From: Ectocarpus siliculosus
Taxonomy: Eukaryota > Sar > Phaeophyceae > Ectocarpales > Ectocarpaceae
Direction: 5' to 3'
DNA length: 64,000 bases
NCBI GenBank assembly: GCA_000310025.1
Contig: FN649739.1
Span: forward strand, 1,406,224 to 1,470,223
Shown here: positions 22,499 through 33,837 of the stretch, piece by piece
Layout of the letters: every line of letters begins with the position of its first letter
Position numbering within the stretch: the stretch's first letter is position 1
The notes under the pieces: generated by a model
Seen by the model: only the letters and a program-made list of their open reading frames with translations
Told to the model about the DNA's origin: nothing
Databases searched by the model: none
Translations under genes and position numbers: made by a program

Positions 22499-25400
22499 TC
22501 ACGGATGGTCCTCGTGGTGAGCGGCGGCATGTTGGTCGATGGCGCGGCACCGGGCGGCACGGCGGCGGGAGACGGTGTTACTGACGGCAGCAGGGAACGG
22601 TGGCCCGGCGACGAACGGCGTTGCAGGCGGCGCGGTGGTGGTGACCGGTGGCGCGGCGGCGAACGGCGTTGCAGGCGGCGCGGTGGTGGTGACCGGTGGC
22701 GCGGCGGCGAACGGCGTTGCAGGCGGCGCGGTGGTGGTGACCGGTGGCGGGGCTGCGGTAGACGGCGCCGCCGGCGATGGTGGTGTGGAAGTTGCCGGCG
22801 GCGCCTGTGAGGGTATGGCAGCGGGTGAAGTGGGGGTTCGGGCGAACGGTGAGGGGGGTAAGAGAGGCGGTGCAATGTACTCAATTAAAAACGTCGGTGC
22901 GGCGGCGACATCTGAATCCCCCCCCTCGCCCGCCGGCGCCGGCAGCTCCAGCGGCGGGGTTAGCAACGGCGCGCGGTCGGAGACCCATACAATGTTATTC
23001 GTCATGCACACGCGCCCCGTAGCAAACTTGAGAACCTTGACCGCCGAGTCGTGGTGGTTGTCGCCATTGTTGAGGTAGCAGCACAGCACTGCCTGGGGGT
23101 CCATCTTCCGCGTACGCGTCACACGCATGTACCCCGGCTGCAAGAACGGGACGATCTGGAGTGGGGGCGGGCGACCGGTGAAGAGCTCGTGCGGCGACTT
23201 GTGCCCTGCGTTCGCCGTGGTCGGGGAACGGTTGAAGCCGCCGGCAGCCCAGTGACATGACTCTAGCCAGAGCCGCTCGCCATCGCGCCCGTAGCCAGGG
23301 ATGCGGGTGAAGTCGATCTTGGGGAACAGGCGGCATGCTTCGAGACGAGCGGCGTGGCCGGCCTTGTTCACGCGCCAGATCGCGCTCTCCGCCGGGCCAT
23401 TTTGTTGCGGAGTGCCCGGCGCCGTGTACGTACGGCGGATGCCGGCGTTGTCGCAGAAGGCGATGAAGTCGTGGCTGAGGAACTCCCCCCCGTTGTCCAT
23501 CCGGAAAGAACGAGGAACACCGGTGCCACTCATGTCGGCGAGGAACTTCTTGACGAAGGCGAGGGTGTCCGACTTGCGCCTCATCCCGTACAGCTTCATC
23601 CACCGCGAGAAACTGTCCACGAACATGATCAAGAAAAATGATCCCCCCAGCGACGCCGTCATGGGCCCACATAGATCGATGTGCCAAAGATCGTGCGGCC
23701 CGCTCGCGCGCGCGCCCATTTTATGGGGCACGCCCGCCTTCTTCCCCTTCGCCTGTATGCAACCACCACAAGGCTGCAGAACACCGGTCAGGCGGAGGCC
23801 GTGCTGCTTCGAAAGTTCACGCAACAAAAACTCATTCGCATGGGAACACGAGACGTGGAGAAGATTAATGTCAACAACGGTTGTGGGTTTCCCCACCGAA
23901 AAAGGTCGCTTGCCCGGGGCCATGACGGGGACGGCAAAGGCAACATCATCGAAGACATTCGCAAAGCCAGACTCAAACATCAACTCCAAAAATTCATGGG
24001 GGTCGTCTGATTCTTCTCGTCGCTCTAAGAGGTACACAGCCCACTCGTAATCTCCCTGCTCCGTGAACGGAATGCACCCACGGTCATCATCATCAATACT
24101 CTCTTGAAAAACGGAGACGTCGGGCGAGGACAGCCCGGGAACACCTACCAACTCCATTCCATGAGGTACTTGAGGAGCGGAAGAAAAAACCACACTCCTG
24201 TCAGCGAGGGGGGGGGCATACATTGCCGGAGGAACGACGCTGTTCGCAGCGGGCGGGACACCGGACACAGCAGAGGGTACTACGCTGTTTGCAGCGGGAG
24301 GGTAACCGTACATCGTGGAAGGTACTACGCCGGTAGCAGCGGGCGGAAAATTCGACACGGGTGCATGAAAAATATTCCTGTGGGGGGGGTCTCCATGAGG
24401 TACTACGCTGCTGGCAGCGGGCGGGAAACCAGAGACATGGGACGGCACTATGCTCCTCGGAGCAGATGGATGCACGACACTGCTTGCAGTGGGCGGGAAC
24501 CTAGACACCGTTGGAGGTACTACACCGCTGGCGCTGGCGACAGTGGGCGGTACACTAGACACCGAGGGAGGGGGCACGTACGCTACACCTTGGGGGGAAG
24601 GCTGCATGCGGGGGATTGCATGCATAGATTCAACACCACTCACACTAACGTAATCGGCAGAGCGAGGGGCGGGCGGGGGAAACGGCGTTGTCACGGGCAC
24701 AGCAATGGGCGTCCCGTAATTCGGGGGCAGGCGAGTGGCTCTCAACGATGAACCACGCTCGCCACGGGGAAAAGTTAAATTTCCGTCGAATAGGTGAATG
24801 CCTACAGGATCCATTACTATGCGTTGCCCGCCCATGGCCTTGTGAAGCGAAAATAAATTAAAATCCATTCCCTCAACGTGGCGTACGTTGGTGAGCTTCA
24901 CGCAAAACTCGCTCCTACCGTTGTGGAACTTTACGTTCAGGCTCCCGATACCAAGTACAGACATAATCCTTCCATCTCCAATCACCACTCGCTCGCTACC
25001 AGGGGGAGGAATCACCACATCGTACATGCACCTAGGGTCTCCTGTGGTGTGGTTCGTTGCGCCAGAGTCTGCAAGCCAAGTTTCGTCTCCTACACTCTCA
25101 TCTATCATGTTCATCATGGCATACCCTTCGACCCTACGCTCTACCAGCACACCATTCTCTGACTCACGTGGAAAAGCCCACACCACACACGCATGCAAAT
25201 CCCCACCAGCCGATGGAGACGTTCCGGTCGAAGGCGCCGGAGGAGCGTACGGGCTGGGAATGGACTGCTGCTGCTGTTGCACGGGGGGGGGAAGGTACTC
25301 CGGCTGCTGCTGTTGGGGCGGGTACTCGTAAACGCCGCTCGCGTGCGTCACCGGATGCTGTTGTGCTTCTGCCGCCGCTCCTGCTGACGCGCCTGCTGCC

Positions 25401-27143
25401 GCTCCTGTCTCGTGCGGCCCCCCGCCGTACTGCTGTGCGGCGTTAGCCTGCCCGTAGGAGTGCGCCCATGGGGGCCGCTGGGTGTTGTATCCCGCGGCCG
25501 GGGGTCGGGGCGGTGCGGGCGCTGCGGGCTGGCCGGCTGGTCTGCCTACATCCACCCGTGAAGGGCAGAAGATGTGGTTGTGGCCCATCTCACCGCAGTT
25601 TTCGCACCGCTTCCTCGGATCTGCTGCGTGGATAGGTGGCTCGTTTCCTTGGGGGCGGTAGATGTTCGGAGGGTAAGCGCTGTAGTCGTACCCCTGCTGA
25701 GGCACGGGGTAGGCGGGAAGATTGCTGCCTGGTGCTCCCTGGTGAGGAGGGCCTCTGCCCCATCCACCGGGAGTGGCGCCACGTCCACCGTGTCTTCCTC
25801 TTGCCAGCTGCTGCTGATGACGTCCTCCTCCAGAAAAGCCCCGGCCCCCATGCTGGGGCCCGTACCTTCCGCCGTATCTCGCATCTTGGCTGCCCGAGGG
25901 ACCTCTCCAACCTCGCTGCCAGCGACACTCATCGTTGCTGTGGGACGGGGTGTTGTGGAGGTCACAATATCTTATCTCGGGCGGGTGCGGCGGCGGGTAC
26001 ATCTGTTGCTGTCGATAGAAGTATTGCTGATTCTGCTGATGTGGCTGCTGCGGTTGTTGCTGCTGTTGTCGCGCTCCCGTCCTCCGTTGTCCTCTCGACT
26101 GCCCTGGTCCCCCCGTGTTCCCTCCCCCGCCACTACGGTTCTCACCGCCAGTGACGAGGGCGTAAGCCCCCACGCTCTCCTGCTTCTTCTTCCTTCTCGC
26201 CTCCATCTCCGCCCAAGCATTCACTATGATTCTTTCTACCCTCTCCCTCTCCAGACCATTCTCGGACATGAGAAAACCTGTGTATACATCATAATCCGGG
26301 AGGAGGTTGCGCACGAGGTGTCTGTTGGCATCATCTTCAGTTATCATCACGCCGCATGACGACAATCTTTGCCTTAGCACCCACCCTCTCGACAGGTACT
26401 CTTTGGGATGTTGGTCTCCCTTCTGCGTCAATTGTTGCCACTCTAGTTGGAGGCTAGTCTTTTCTGTGTGGGCGTGCACTTCAAAGTAGTTTCGGAATAT
26501 CCTCCATGATTCCGTGGGGCAACCACTAGAGATAATGGCTGGAACGATCGATGCAACCTGAATCTTCGCCAGTATTAGCTGCCATGCCTTCATAGCCTTC
26601 TCTACGGCCCTCCTACCATACTCCTCCTTCAGATTGGGAATGTCTGCATCTGGTTTCCCCACCTTGATCGTCTCTTCTGATTGTATCGCGCTCAGGCAAT
26701 CTTCTTGTTGCAGCAACATCCGAAATTGGCTCTCAAAAACCTGCACTCTAACCTGGACATCGACACTCGAATCGAACACACCCGTAAATGGGGCTACATG
26801 TATTACAGGACTGACACGAATGGTGTCCTTAGGGGGTAAGACTTCCCTGGTTTCCTCCCCCGGAGTGTTGGTCCTCCGCATTGCCCGCGCGAAGGACTCA
26901 ACGAGACGGTCCTCCAACGATCGTGGCTGGTCTTCAGGTTGCGGGTCTAACGCTGTTCCAGCCGGCCGAGCATGCCGGGGATCGCCTCCATCGGGGGGCT
27001 TGTCCACGCTCTCTGATGCGGGACGCTTCTCTTCGGTAAACTTGATTTTTTCCTTGTACTCCTCTCTCCACTTCCTCTTTGATGTGCGCCGATAATGCTT
27101 GGCGGTCCTCTTCAGTTAAGCTGCTGAGGTCGAGGGCTTCCAT
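22499..27143 (-). pseudogene. Copia gag, protease and integrase, frame-shifted near both ends
   Basis: ATG 27143 opens MEALDLSSLTEEDR, but the frame must shift by one base at about 27055 to join the long open frame 27007-22499 (1,502 codons). That frame holds a capsid-like region, a CCHC knuckle CENCGEMGHNHIFC (about residue 466), the protease motif LADSGATNH (about 645), an integrase HHCC zinc finger ending in CGGCIQAKGKK, and catalytic residues in HIDLCGP, RMDNGGEF and NGPAESA. A Pro/Thr-rich linker with three 48-bp repeats (22613-22756) follows. The frame then closes at 22499; similarity to the usual integrase-RT spacer continues in another frame to about 22320 and then moves to the RT frame. 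At least three frame changes plus a stop prevent one polyprotein as written. Confidence 0.85.
22613..22756 (-). repeat. 48-bp tandem repeat, three units, in the copia linker
   Basis: Units begin AACGGCGTTGCAGGCGGCGC on the plus strand and code a 16-residue Pro/Thr/Ala unit (VTTTAPPATPF) on the minus strand. Confidence 0.9.
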
Positions 27144-27194
27144 GATCTACTTCTCTAGCCGAACCCTTTTATAGCTAACCTCACCTCGGGATCC

Positions 27195-27210
27195 CGTGTG
27201 ATATCACACG
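27195..27210. repeat. 16-bp palindrome just inside the 5' LTR
   Basis: CGTGTGATATCACACG is its own reverse complement and lies 6 bp from the LTR edge, in the place where a primer-binding site would be expected. Confidence 0.85.
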
Positions 27211-27216
27211 CTAGCG

Positions 27217-27516
27217 TGTTAGGATGATCCGAACTGGGGGTAGCTTGTCGCAAGACGTGTGTTGAATAGGGTGTCGGCAACTCGGCGAACTCGCGCCAAG
27301 GAGGAAAGATGTGCTGGGCTTGTTGTATAGACTTCTTCTTCACATGAAAAACATGGACTCACATGAACACATGAACGAACTGCACGCACACGCGCACGCA
27401 CCATCAGTACGGGGGCGACGCAGTATACAACAGGGGTACCTTGCACACCCTGGAAATACATTCCACGTACCACACAATCCTACAACCACTTGGCATTGCT
27501 ACAAGTATATCTATCA
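27217..27516 (-). repeat. LTR, 5' copy of the copia element
   Basis: 300 bp, appears identical to 19848-20147. Right flank AACGC (27517-27521) starts 29 bp beyond the thioesterase stop codon. Confidence 0.93.
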
Positions 27517-27549
27517 AACGCCACTACAATACTAACGCTTCTTTCTCGC

Positions 27550-30500
27550 TCACACCACCAAGCCCCGGAGCAACTCGCTGGGTTCTCCATCCCTCCCCTC
27601 CCCCCCTCCCGAAGACGCCTCCTTCGGCTTGACAAAGAGAGCCTCCGCCGAGGAAAAGGTGACAGTCCCGTCAAGGCTCTTGAGCCTGCCGGTCACGTAG
27701 AGCTTGCGTCCCTCCTTTCTGTCCACGGTGATGTCTACGACCGCCGTTGTGAGGCACGGCAGCGGCGCCTTGAAATCCACCTGGGGGAGGGGGGGGGAGT
27801 ACCGTACATAATATTGCTGGACATTCATTGGTGGTGCGTACGATGCAACGGACGGGCGGAAGAGAGAGGTACTCCCAAGAAGAAGCTACGGCTGTCTTGA
27901 GGGAAGGGCAGTACGCCGGAAGAACGCGCATCTAAAATTACACGCAGCCGATAGGACACAGAAGAACAAAGACCGCAGAACGAGGGGCTGCTCGAAATGG
28001 CACCGGCAAGCATGCCAGCCCGTTTCTCACCATCGATCGATCTTCCAAATTGTGGCGCAGAACATGTAAGTCTATCAACAAGACGATTGATATCGAAAGA
28101 GCGACACTCCTGCAGCTCTTGATTAGTCGACAACCTGCACGATGATTGGCCGAGCACGGTGAGTGAAGTCCTCTCGCCGCGTGTGGTGAGGCACACATGG
28201 TGAGTCACAGAAACGGCCGTGTCGCACAGGAGACGATTTTATCTCCCGCTCGTCGACAAAACCCACGGGATGCGTTTCCGTCTCCCCCTATATGGTGGCC
28301 AATGGCCTAACAGCTAGTGTACGCAAAAGCGTGAGTACGCCCCCCCCCCCCTCGCCTACATAACCCCCCTAACAGAGGCAAATATAACGCCTACGTATCC
28401 ACCCACCATCATCACATCGTTCTGAACGCATCGTTCAAACTCTCTGCATTAACCTACCTTGATGTAGGCCGTGAACACGGCGCCAGTGTTCTGCAAGAAC
28501 AGCGCCATTCCGAAGAGGTTGTCGAACGTCAGGGCCGTCACTCCACCGTGAACGATCTGCGAACGGAAAACAGAAAATTTGTGCCGAGGGGGGGGTGTAT
28601 TGTATGACGGGTAGCACGTGCTGTGACTTTGCAGCTACTACCCGTGAGTACGGTAGGAGAGCAGCAGAGAAATACTTAAAAACCTCTGACACCACAGCAG
28701 CTCGTAGCTCGCCACTCTCCCGCACGCACGGGGTTGCACATTTTCATTGGTCAGCCGGTTGGGGCGACCAACGCCAAAATATACAGACACCAACCTTTGG
28801 GTGCCCAGCGATAGACTTTCCGAATCGCACGACGGCTTCGATTCCCTCGCCATCCTGGTCCGGTCTGTTGAGCACAAACGGGCAGCTGATGCCACTGTCG
28901 TCTGGAGAACAAGCGTAAGAAAGACGCGCCAGAGGGGTTGCGGCGGAAGTACTGTTTTTTTACACATCCAGAGGTGTCGGATGCCCAACCAAGGTACACG
29001 AGGTCTCCATGCAAGCAGATAGGCAGGAGAAGAAAGAGGTTGGAGGGAGGTCATGTACGGATCGTGTCTGAGCGATGTCCAAACACTCTCGACTCTTCTT
29101 GCTGTCGGTTCCACCCCCTTTTCTCTCTTTCTCCTCCTCTTTGTCATTCCTCCCTTCTCGCTTCGCTCGCTCCCTCTACCCTCGGGGTCTCTGTACGTAC
29201 GTACGTACGCACGCCACACAACCCGTCCCCGTCTTGCCAACTTTGTTCCAGCAGACACCCCACAGTCCAACTCACGGTTCACAGATACCCCTTCGACAAT
29301 GAAACGCTCTCCACCCTTGCGCAGAGAGAGGTAATGTAGGTCCCAACACAAGGTGAACGCTCCACATACTTTTGGGGCAACCAAAATGTTTGCAACTCCA
29401 CGAAAACACCATAAAAAATCAGGAATAAAAAACTGGCCAGGAGACCTCGTTGAGGATATCGCCCTGTGGAATTACCCACCCTTCCCACGCGCAGTCTTAC
29501 TACTGCTGTTCAAGGCAAACACTTAAAACACAATGATATACAAAAGAACGAGGAAACAGTCTCACTGTTTAAGGTATCGTGGAACGCGTTGTCGTTCCGC
29601 AGCAGCGGCGTCTTGACCAAGATCTTGTCTACGTCGTGCACGTTCGGGGGCAGCGGCACCGTGTCCCCCTCTCCTCCAACTGATTGGTTGGCCTCCTCGT
29701 CCTCGCTCTCGCCGGGTCGCAGCAGAGCCGCCGCAAGGGCGACGGTGCCACCAACCCCGCCCCCCTCCTCATACGCGCCTACCGTTGAGTCTTGGCTTTG
29801 GTTCTTGAGGTTGTCGTTAACCTGCGGGAGTTCAGGTCAGGACAGGGGGGCCGCATCCCAACAATGAGCGAAAAATGCGGCTTTCGAACACCACCGATCG
29901 GCCTACGAACAACGCTAGAGGTAGGCGCAAGCTTGCACTTTGTGCGTGCGACATGAGTTCCAGGCCCGAATCAAAACGCGGCGAACAGCCCGGGGGAATC
30001 GCTCGCCTGCCTTTCGAAGAACAGGCCTGCGTGTGAACATAGCATACGGACCGAAACGGTGTAGCGGGACGGCAGTGAGAAAGCTGCGAGGAGCTCTTCA
30101 CCTGTCTGTACTAGCGGAGGGCCAAAAAATACACAGTGAGACTGATGTTGGTGGCACGCTTCTATCTATGACGCATCCGCGCCCGTTTGCAGGCAAACGA
30201 CGAAACGTTTTAGTCATGATTGCCGAACCCTCTCTGGCTCCTCAAAAAACCAATACGAAATCGCAAGTGCTCTCCCCGTGCGAGGTACATATGTAGCGTG
30301 GCAGGACTAAACTTCGGTCGTTTCGGGTCAAGAATGCAGAGCAGGAGGTTCTATCAGCTGTGTGTCACACCCTTCTGGTAGCATTGTGACATTCCTGGAG
30401 TAGTACACGGCGGTGTTGTTTCTAGATAATGTACAAAATCACACAGAAAAGACTACCCGTTCGAGTTTACTCACCGCCCCCGCGCGGACGGACTTGGTCA

Positions 30501-30567
30501 GATGCGCCAGTGCCACGCGCCTCAGCTCTCTCTTCTCCGAGGACATTGACGCCGCCGCCGCCGCCAT
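27550..30567 (-). CDS. Hot-dog fold acyl-CoA thioesterase (PaaI/THEM4-like), five exons
   Basis: Minus-strand exons are 30567-30475, 29821-29566, 28901-28795, 28556-28458 and 27780-27550 (TGA). All join in phase (0,1,0,0), giving 261 residues. Exon 4 has VHGGVTALTFD, with the HGG loop and an Asp seven residues after it, the usual catalytic spacing in the THEM4/PaaI group. Exon 5 carries the closing strands (VDFKAPLPC, KLYVTGRLKSLDG, FSSAEALFVKPK). Exon 2 encodes a Gly/Glu-rich stretch typical of an unstructured insert. Such enzymes hydrolyse acyl-CoA thioesters; the substrate is not predictable here. The start was taken at MAAAAASMSSEKRE; upstream DNA is non-coding. A family A repeat fragment lies right after the exon 1 donor, and mobile elements flank both ends of the gene. 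Introns of 653 and 664 bp show nothing else. Confidence 0.83.
28741..28769 (-). repeat. Dispersed repeat family B, inverted partial copy
   Basis: TTTTCATTGGTCAGCCGGTT is the reverse complement of the family core. It lies in thioesterase intron 3. Confidence 0.6.
30437..30458 (+). repeat. Dispersed hairpin repeat, family A, fragment beside a splice donor
   Basis: CACACAGAAAAGACTACCCGTTCGAG matches the family (here in two parts: CACACAGAAAAGACTACC and CCGTTCGAG). It begins about 17 bp inside thioesterase intron 1. Confidence 0.65.
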
Positions 30568-30814
30568 AACTGACCAAGGAAATTTTTCGGCAGCGCGGGC
30601 GGGAGTTAGCGTGTGGGGGGGCATTCCGTCATTTTTTACGGAACACGGGCAACGCTACGGAGTCACGCGCGAGTCACCCGAGAGGATGGTGATGGATGAA
30701 CCTACAGGTGCATGTCTTACTGGGTCTCGGCCGTACACATGAAGCAGGGTGATGATGTTTTCGAACACGCGTGTCTAAATCCTCAACGATGGGGGTATAA
30801 TCGTATTTTGTATT

Positions 30815-32130
30815 GGGAAATAGACACAAGTGGGTATACCCACCCCTTTCTCGGACTAAAGTGGGTAATCGAAAATCCAGCGCGCGCGCACTCCATAGGC
30901 GATCCCCAAACGGCTCAAAACCCCATTCTGACACCTGGGCGACACAGTAAGGGACCATACACAGCACGGGCATCGTTTTTTCCCCACTTTTAGGCACACC
31001 TTTGGCCCTAATACCGCCGACGCGCACAAGGCCTCACCAGAGTGCCCACTTATGTCCGACATCGCGGTGGGTATACCCACCGGCGTCAACTAATTTTTTC
31101 ATGTACCCACTTGTGTCTGTATTTTGACCCACTTTTGTCCAAATTGTACCCACTTTTGTCCACTTACGGACGGCGGAAATCGAGCGGAAATCGACCTCCA
31201 CGTCACCGCACGGCAGAACATCGAATAGCCTCGGAACGTCTCAGAACCTCCCAACACCGTATCCATGGCATCTTTCCTATCCATGGCTGCCGACTGCGGA
31301 CCGACCACGGAGGAACATGTCAGAAACATGCCAGACCCCTTCGGTACCGGCACGGGAAGATACCCGCGGCAAGCCCGGCAAGCAGCGCACTAACGGCACG
31401 CCACAAATAAATGCGTGACACACAACGGACAACACAACCAACGGGTCGCGCATACAGAACAAAAAGACGCGCAAACAGCAACAACACACACACAAAAACA
31501 CCAACCACCACGACGAGTGCACACCGACTCGTCACGGCAACAACAGTAGGCTTGCCGCGGGTATCTTCCCGTGCCTGGTATCTTCCCCTGCCGGTACCGA
31601 AGGGGTCTGGTATGTTTCTGACATGTTCCTCCGTGGTCGGTCCGCAGTCGGCAGCCATGGATAGGAAAGAAAGATGCCATGGATACGGTGTTGGGAGGTT
31701 CTGAGACGTTCCGAGGCTATTCGATGTTCTGCCGTGCGGTGACGTGGAGGTCGATTTCCGCTCGATTTCCGCCGTCCGTAAGTGGACAAAAGTGGGTACA
31801 ATTTGGACAAAAGTGGGTCAAAATACAGACACAAGTGGGTACATGAAAAAATTAGTTGACGCCGGTGGGTATACCCACCGCGATGTCGGACATAAGTGGG
31901 CACTCTGGTGAGGCCTTGCGCGCGTCGGCGGTATTAGGGCCAAAGGTGTGCCTAAAAGTGGGGAAAAAACGATGCCCGTGCTGTGTATGGTCCCTTACTG
32001 TGTCTCCCAGGTGTCAGAATGGGGTTTTGAGTCGTTTGGGGATCGCCTATGGAGTGCGCGCGCGCTGGATTTTCGAGTACCCACTTTAGTCCGAGAAAGG
32101 GGTGGGTATACCCACTTGTGTCTATTTCCC
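30815..32130. mobile_element. Long-TIR (Mutator-like) non-autonomous element nested in the foldback element
   Basis: Ends are GGGAAATAGACACAAGTGGG and its inverted copy. Arms of roughly 555-580 bp (30815-31371 and 31548-32130) are near-identical inverted copies around a spacer of about 175 bp. The flanking 9 bp, TTTTGTATT, are repeated exactly at 30806-30814 and 32131-32139, so this is an insertion into the foldback element's left end. Long inverted termini with 9-bp duplications are typical of the Mutator superfamily. Arms contain many copies of TACCCACTT-TGTC and palindromic GTGGGTATACCCAC (see separate entry). The same 77-codon frame appears in each arm only because of the symmetry. Confidence 0.85.
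31040..31165. repeat. Subterminal motif array in the nested element, left arm
   Basis: At least four variants of (A/G)TACCCACTTNTGTCC lie here (near 31048, 31103, 31128 and 31148), with another near the outer end and a GTGGGTATACCCAC palindrome at 31068-31081. The right arm mirrors them at about 31780-31910. Such arrays are candidate transposase-binding sites. Confidence 0.7.
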
Positions 32131-33837
32131 TTTTGTATTTTGTAGTTTCCCCCACCGGTGGGGGATTGGTGTCAACAAATACCCCACCAGCTGCATGTCG
32201 CCCTACAAGGCACCGATCGACGTAGGACATGCACAACTACTGTGTGTTGTGTTTTGGGGCTATCGTGGGGACCCATCGTACAGCCGAACGGTTCAGGTTT
32301 GGTGCAGCCATGGCTGATGGGGGAAGTTTATCAGCTGCCTCAACCTGCCCCACCATAGCCTTAAATACCCCACCTGCTGCATGTAGCCCTACAAGGCTCC
32401 AATCGACACACAAGCACCGGTAGGAGTGTGCGGAACATGAATACACAGCACACAGCAGCGGATGAGGCGGCGAGCTTGTCAAGTATTCCCGCCACATAGC
32501 TTCAAGCACGTCCAGTGGGAGTAGAACACTGCCTTCTATTTTCTTGCAGGCAGACTTACTTGCTTAAGCTACACGATAATCCCACTGCTGTATCTCGCCC
32601 TACAAGACTCCAATCGACACACAAGCACCGGTAGGAGTGTGTGGAACATGCACTCATAGCACACATCAGCGGACAGCGGGTGAGGCGGCGAGCACGTCAA
32701 GTATTCCCGCTACACAGCTCAAAACCCGTCCTGTAGGAACCGAACATTGCCATCTCACTGGTGAGGTACATAGCCCTGCTTACCCCGCAGTTGTATCTCA
32801 TCATACAAGACTTCAGTCGACACAGGACATGCCCAACGGTGTTGCTGCATTGTACTTGTAGGACTATCGTATGACCCATCGTTGAGCCCACAGGGTTCCG
32901 TTTAGGTGCTGCCACGGCTGGCGGGGTGAACCACGGATGCGCCCCACCGGCGGGAGATTTGTGACTAAAAAACCTACCACCATGGATCTGGCACTTCTGC
33001 ACACGGCTCCGATGGCACACAAGCACCGTCGTAGGAATGTGTAGTTGATGCACGCACAACACACGGCACACAGCAGCACAAGAGCACAGCTTTGCGTGTC
33101 CTGTGTCTAATGAAGTCTTGTAGGGCGAGATACAGCTGCGGGGGTAAGAAAGGCTGTGTACCCCACCAGTGAGAAGGCAGTGTTTGGTTCGCACTGGACG
33201 GGTTTTGAGCTGTGTAGCGGGAATACTTGACATGCTCGCCGCCTCACCCGCTGTCCGCTGCTGTGTGGCGTGAGTGCATGTTCCACACACTCCTACCGGT
33301 GCTTGTGTGTCGATTGGAATCTTGTAGGGCGAGATACAGTGGGATTCTCGCGTAGCGGTAGCAAGTAAGTCTGCCTGCAAGAAAATAGAAGGCAGTGTTC
33401 TACTCCCACTGGACGTGTTTAGAGCTGTGTGGCGGGAATACTTGACAAGCTCGCCGCCTCATCCGCTGCTGTGTGCTGTGTAATCATGTTCAACACACTC
33501 CTACCGGTGCTTGTGTGTCGATTGGAGCCTTGTAGGGCTACAGTACAAGCAGCTGGTGGGGTATTCAAGGCTTATGTACCCTATCCGTGGGGCAGGTTGG
33601 GGCAGCTGATAAATTTCCCCCCATCAGCCCTAATGGCTGCACCAAACCTGGACCGTTCGGCTGTACGGCGTGTCCCACGATAGCCCCAAAACACAGCAAC
33701 ACAGTTGTGCATGCCCTACGTCAAGAAGTGCCCTGTAGGACGAGATGCAGCTGGTGGGGTATTTGTTGACACCAATCCCCCACCGGTGGGGAAACTACAA
33801 AATACAAAATACCCCATCGTTGAGGATTTAGACACGC

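Larger units (their letters stand above)
19848..27516 (-). mobile_element. Ty1/copia LTR retrotransposon
   Basis: Two 300-bp LTRs (19848-20147 and 27217-27516) flank a 7.07-kb interior on the minus strand. Domain order is gag, protease, integrase, reverse transcriptase, RNase H, which defines copia against gypsy. On the minus strand the LTR starts TG and ends CA. A G-rich AAGCAGGGGGGC abuts the 3' LTR and is the likely polypurine tract. I could not match the bases next to the 5' LTR to a tRNA primer-binding site. Flanks of this LTR pair share no 5-bp duplication; the duplication AACGC pairs the right LTR with the truncated copy at 18415 instead. Confidence 0.93.
30769..33837. mobile_element. 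Foldback DNA transposon made of tandem modules, carrying a nested element
   Basis: Outer ends are inverted: GCGTGTCTAAATCCTCAACG at 30769 and its complement ending at 33837, about 26 bp matching. From 32131 to 33810 the sequence is a large inverted repeat centred near 32965, arms about 830 bp. Each arm holds four modules of about 186-213 bp, marked by CCCTACAAGACTCCAATCGA-like blocks at about 32197, 32383, 32596 and 32798, mirrored at about 33110, 33316, 33513 and 33730. Long inverted arms built from tandem modules are the hallmark of foldback elements. The left tip is separated from its arm by the element at 30815-32130. No coding capacity is visible. The target duplication is unclear; GC is the most I see. 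Confidence 0.82.

Noticed and set aside
22613-22756. Evenly spaced repeats as a CRISPR-like array
   Set aside because: There are three contiguous 48-bp units with no spacers, inside the copia linker and coding a 16-residue repeat, in a eukaryotic genome.
30856-32089. Matching 77-codon frames at 30856-31089 (minus) and 31856-32089 (plus) as duplicated genes
   Set aside because: They are mirror images forced by the inverted arms of one transposon and show no protein motif.
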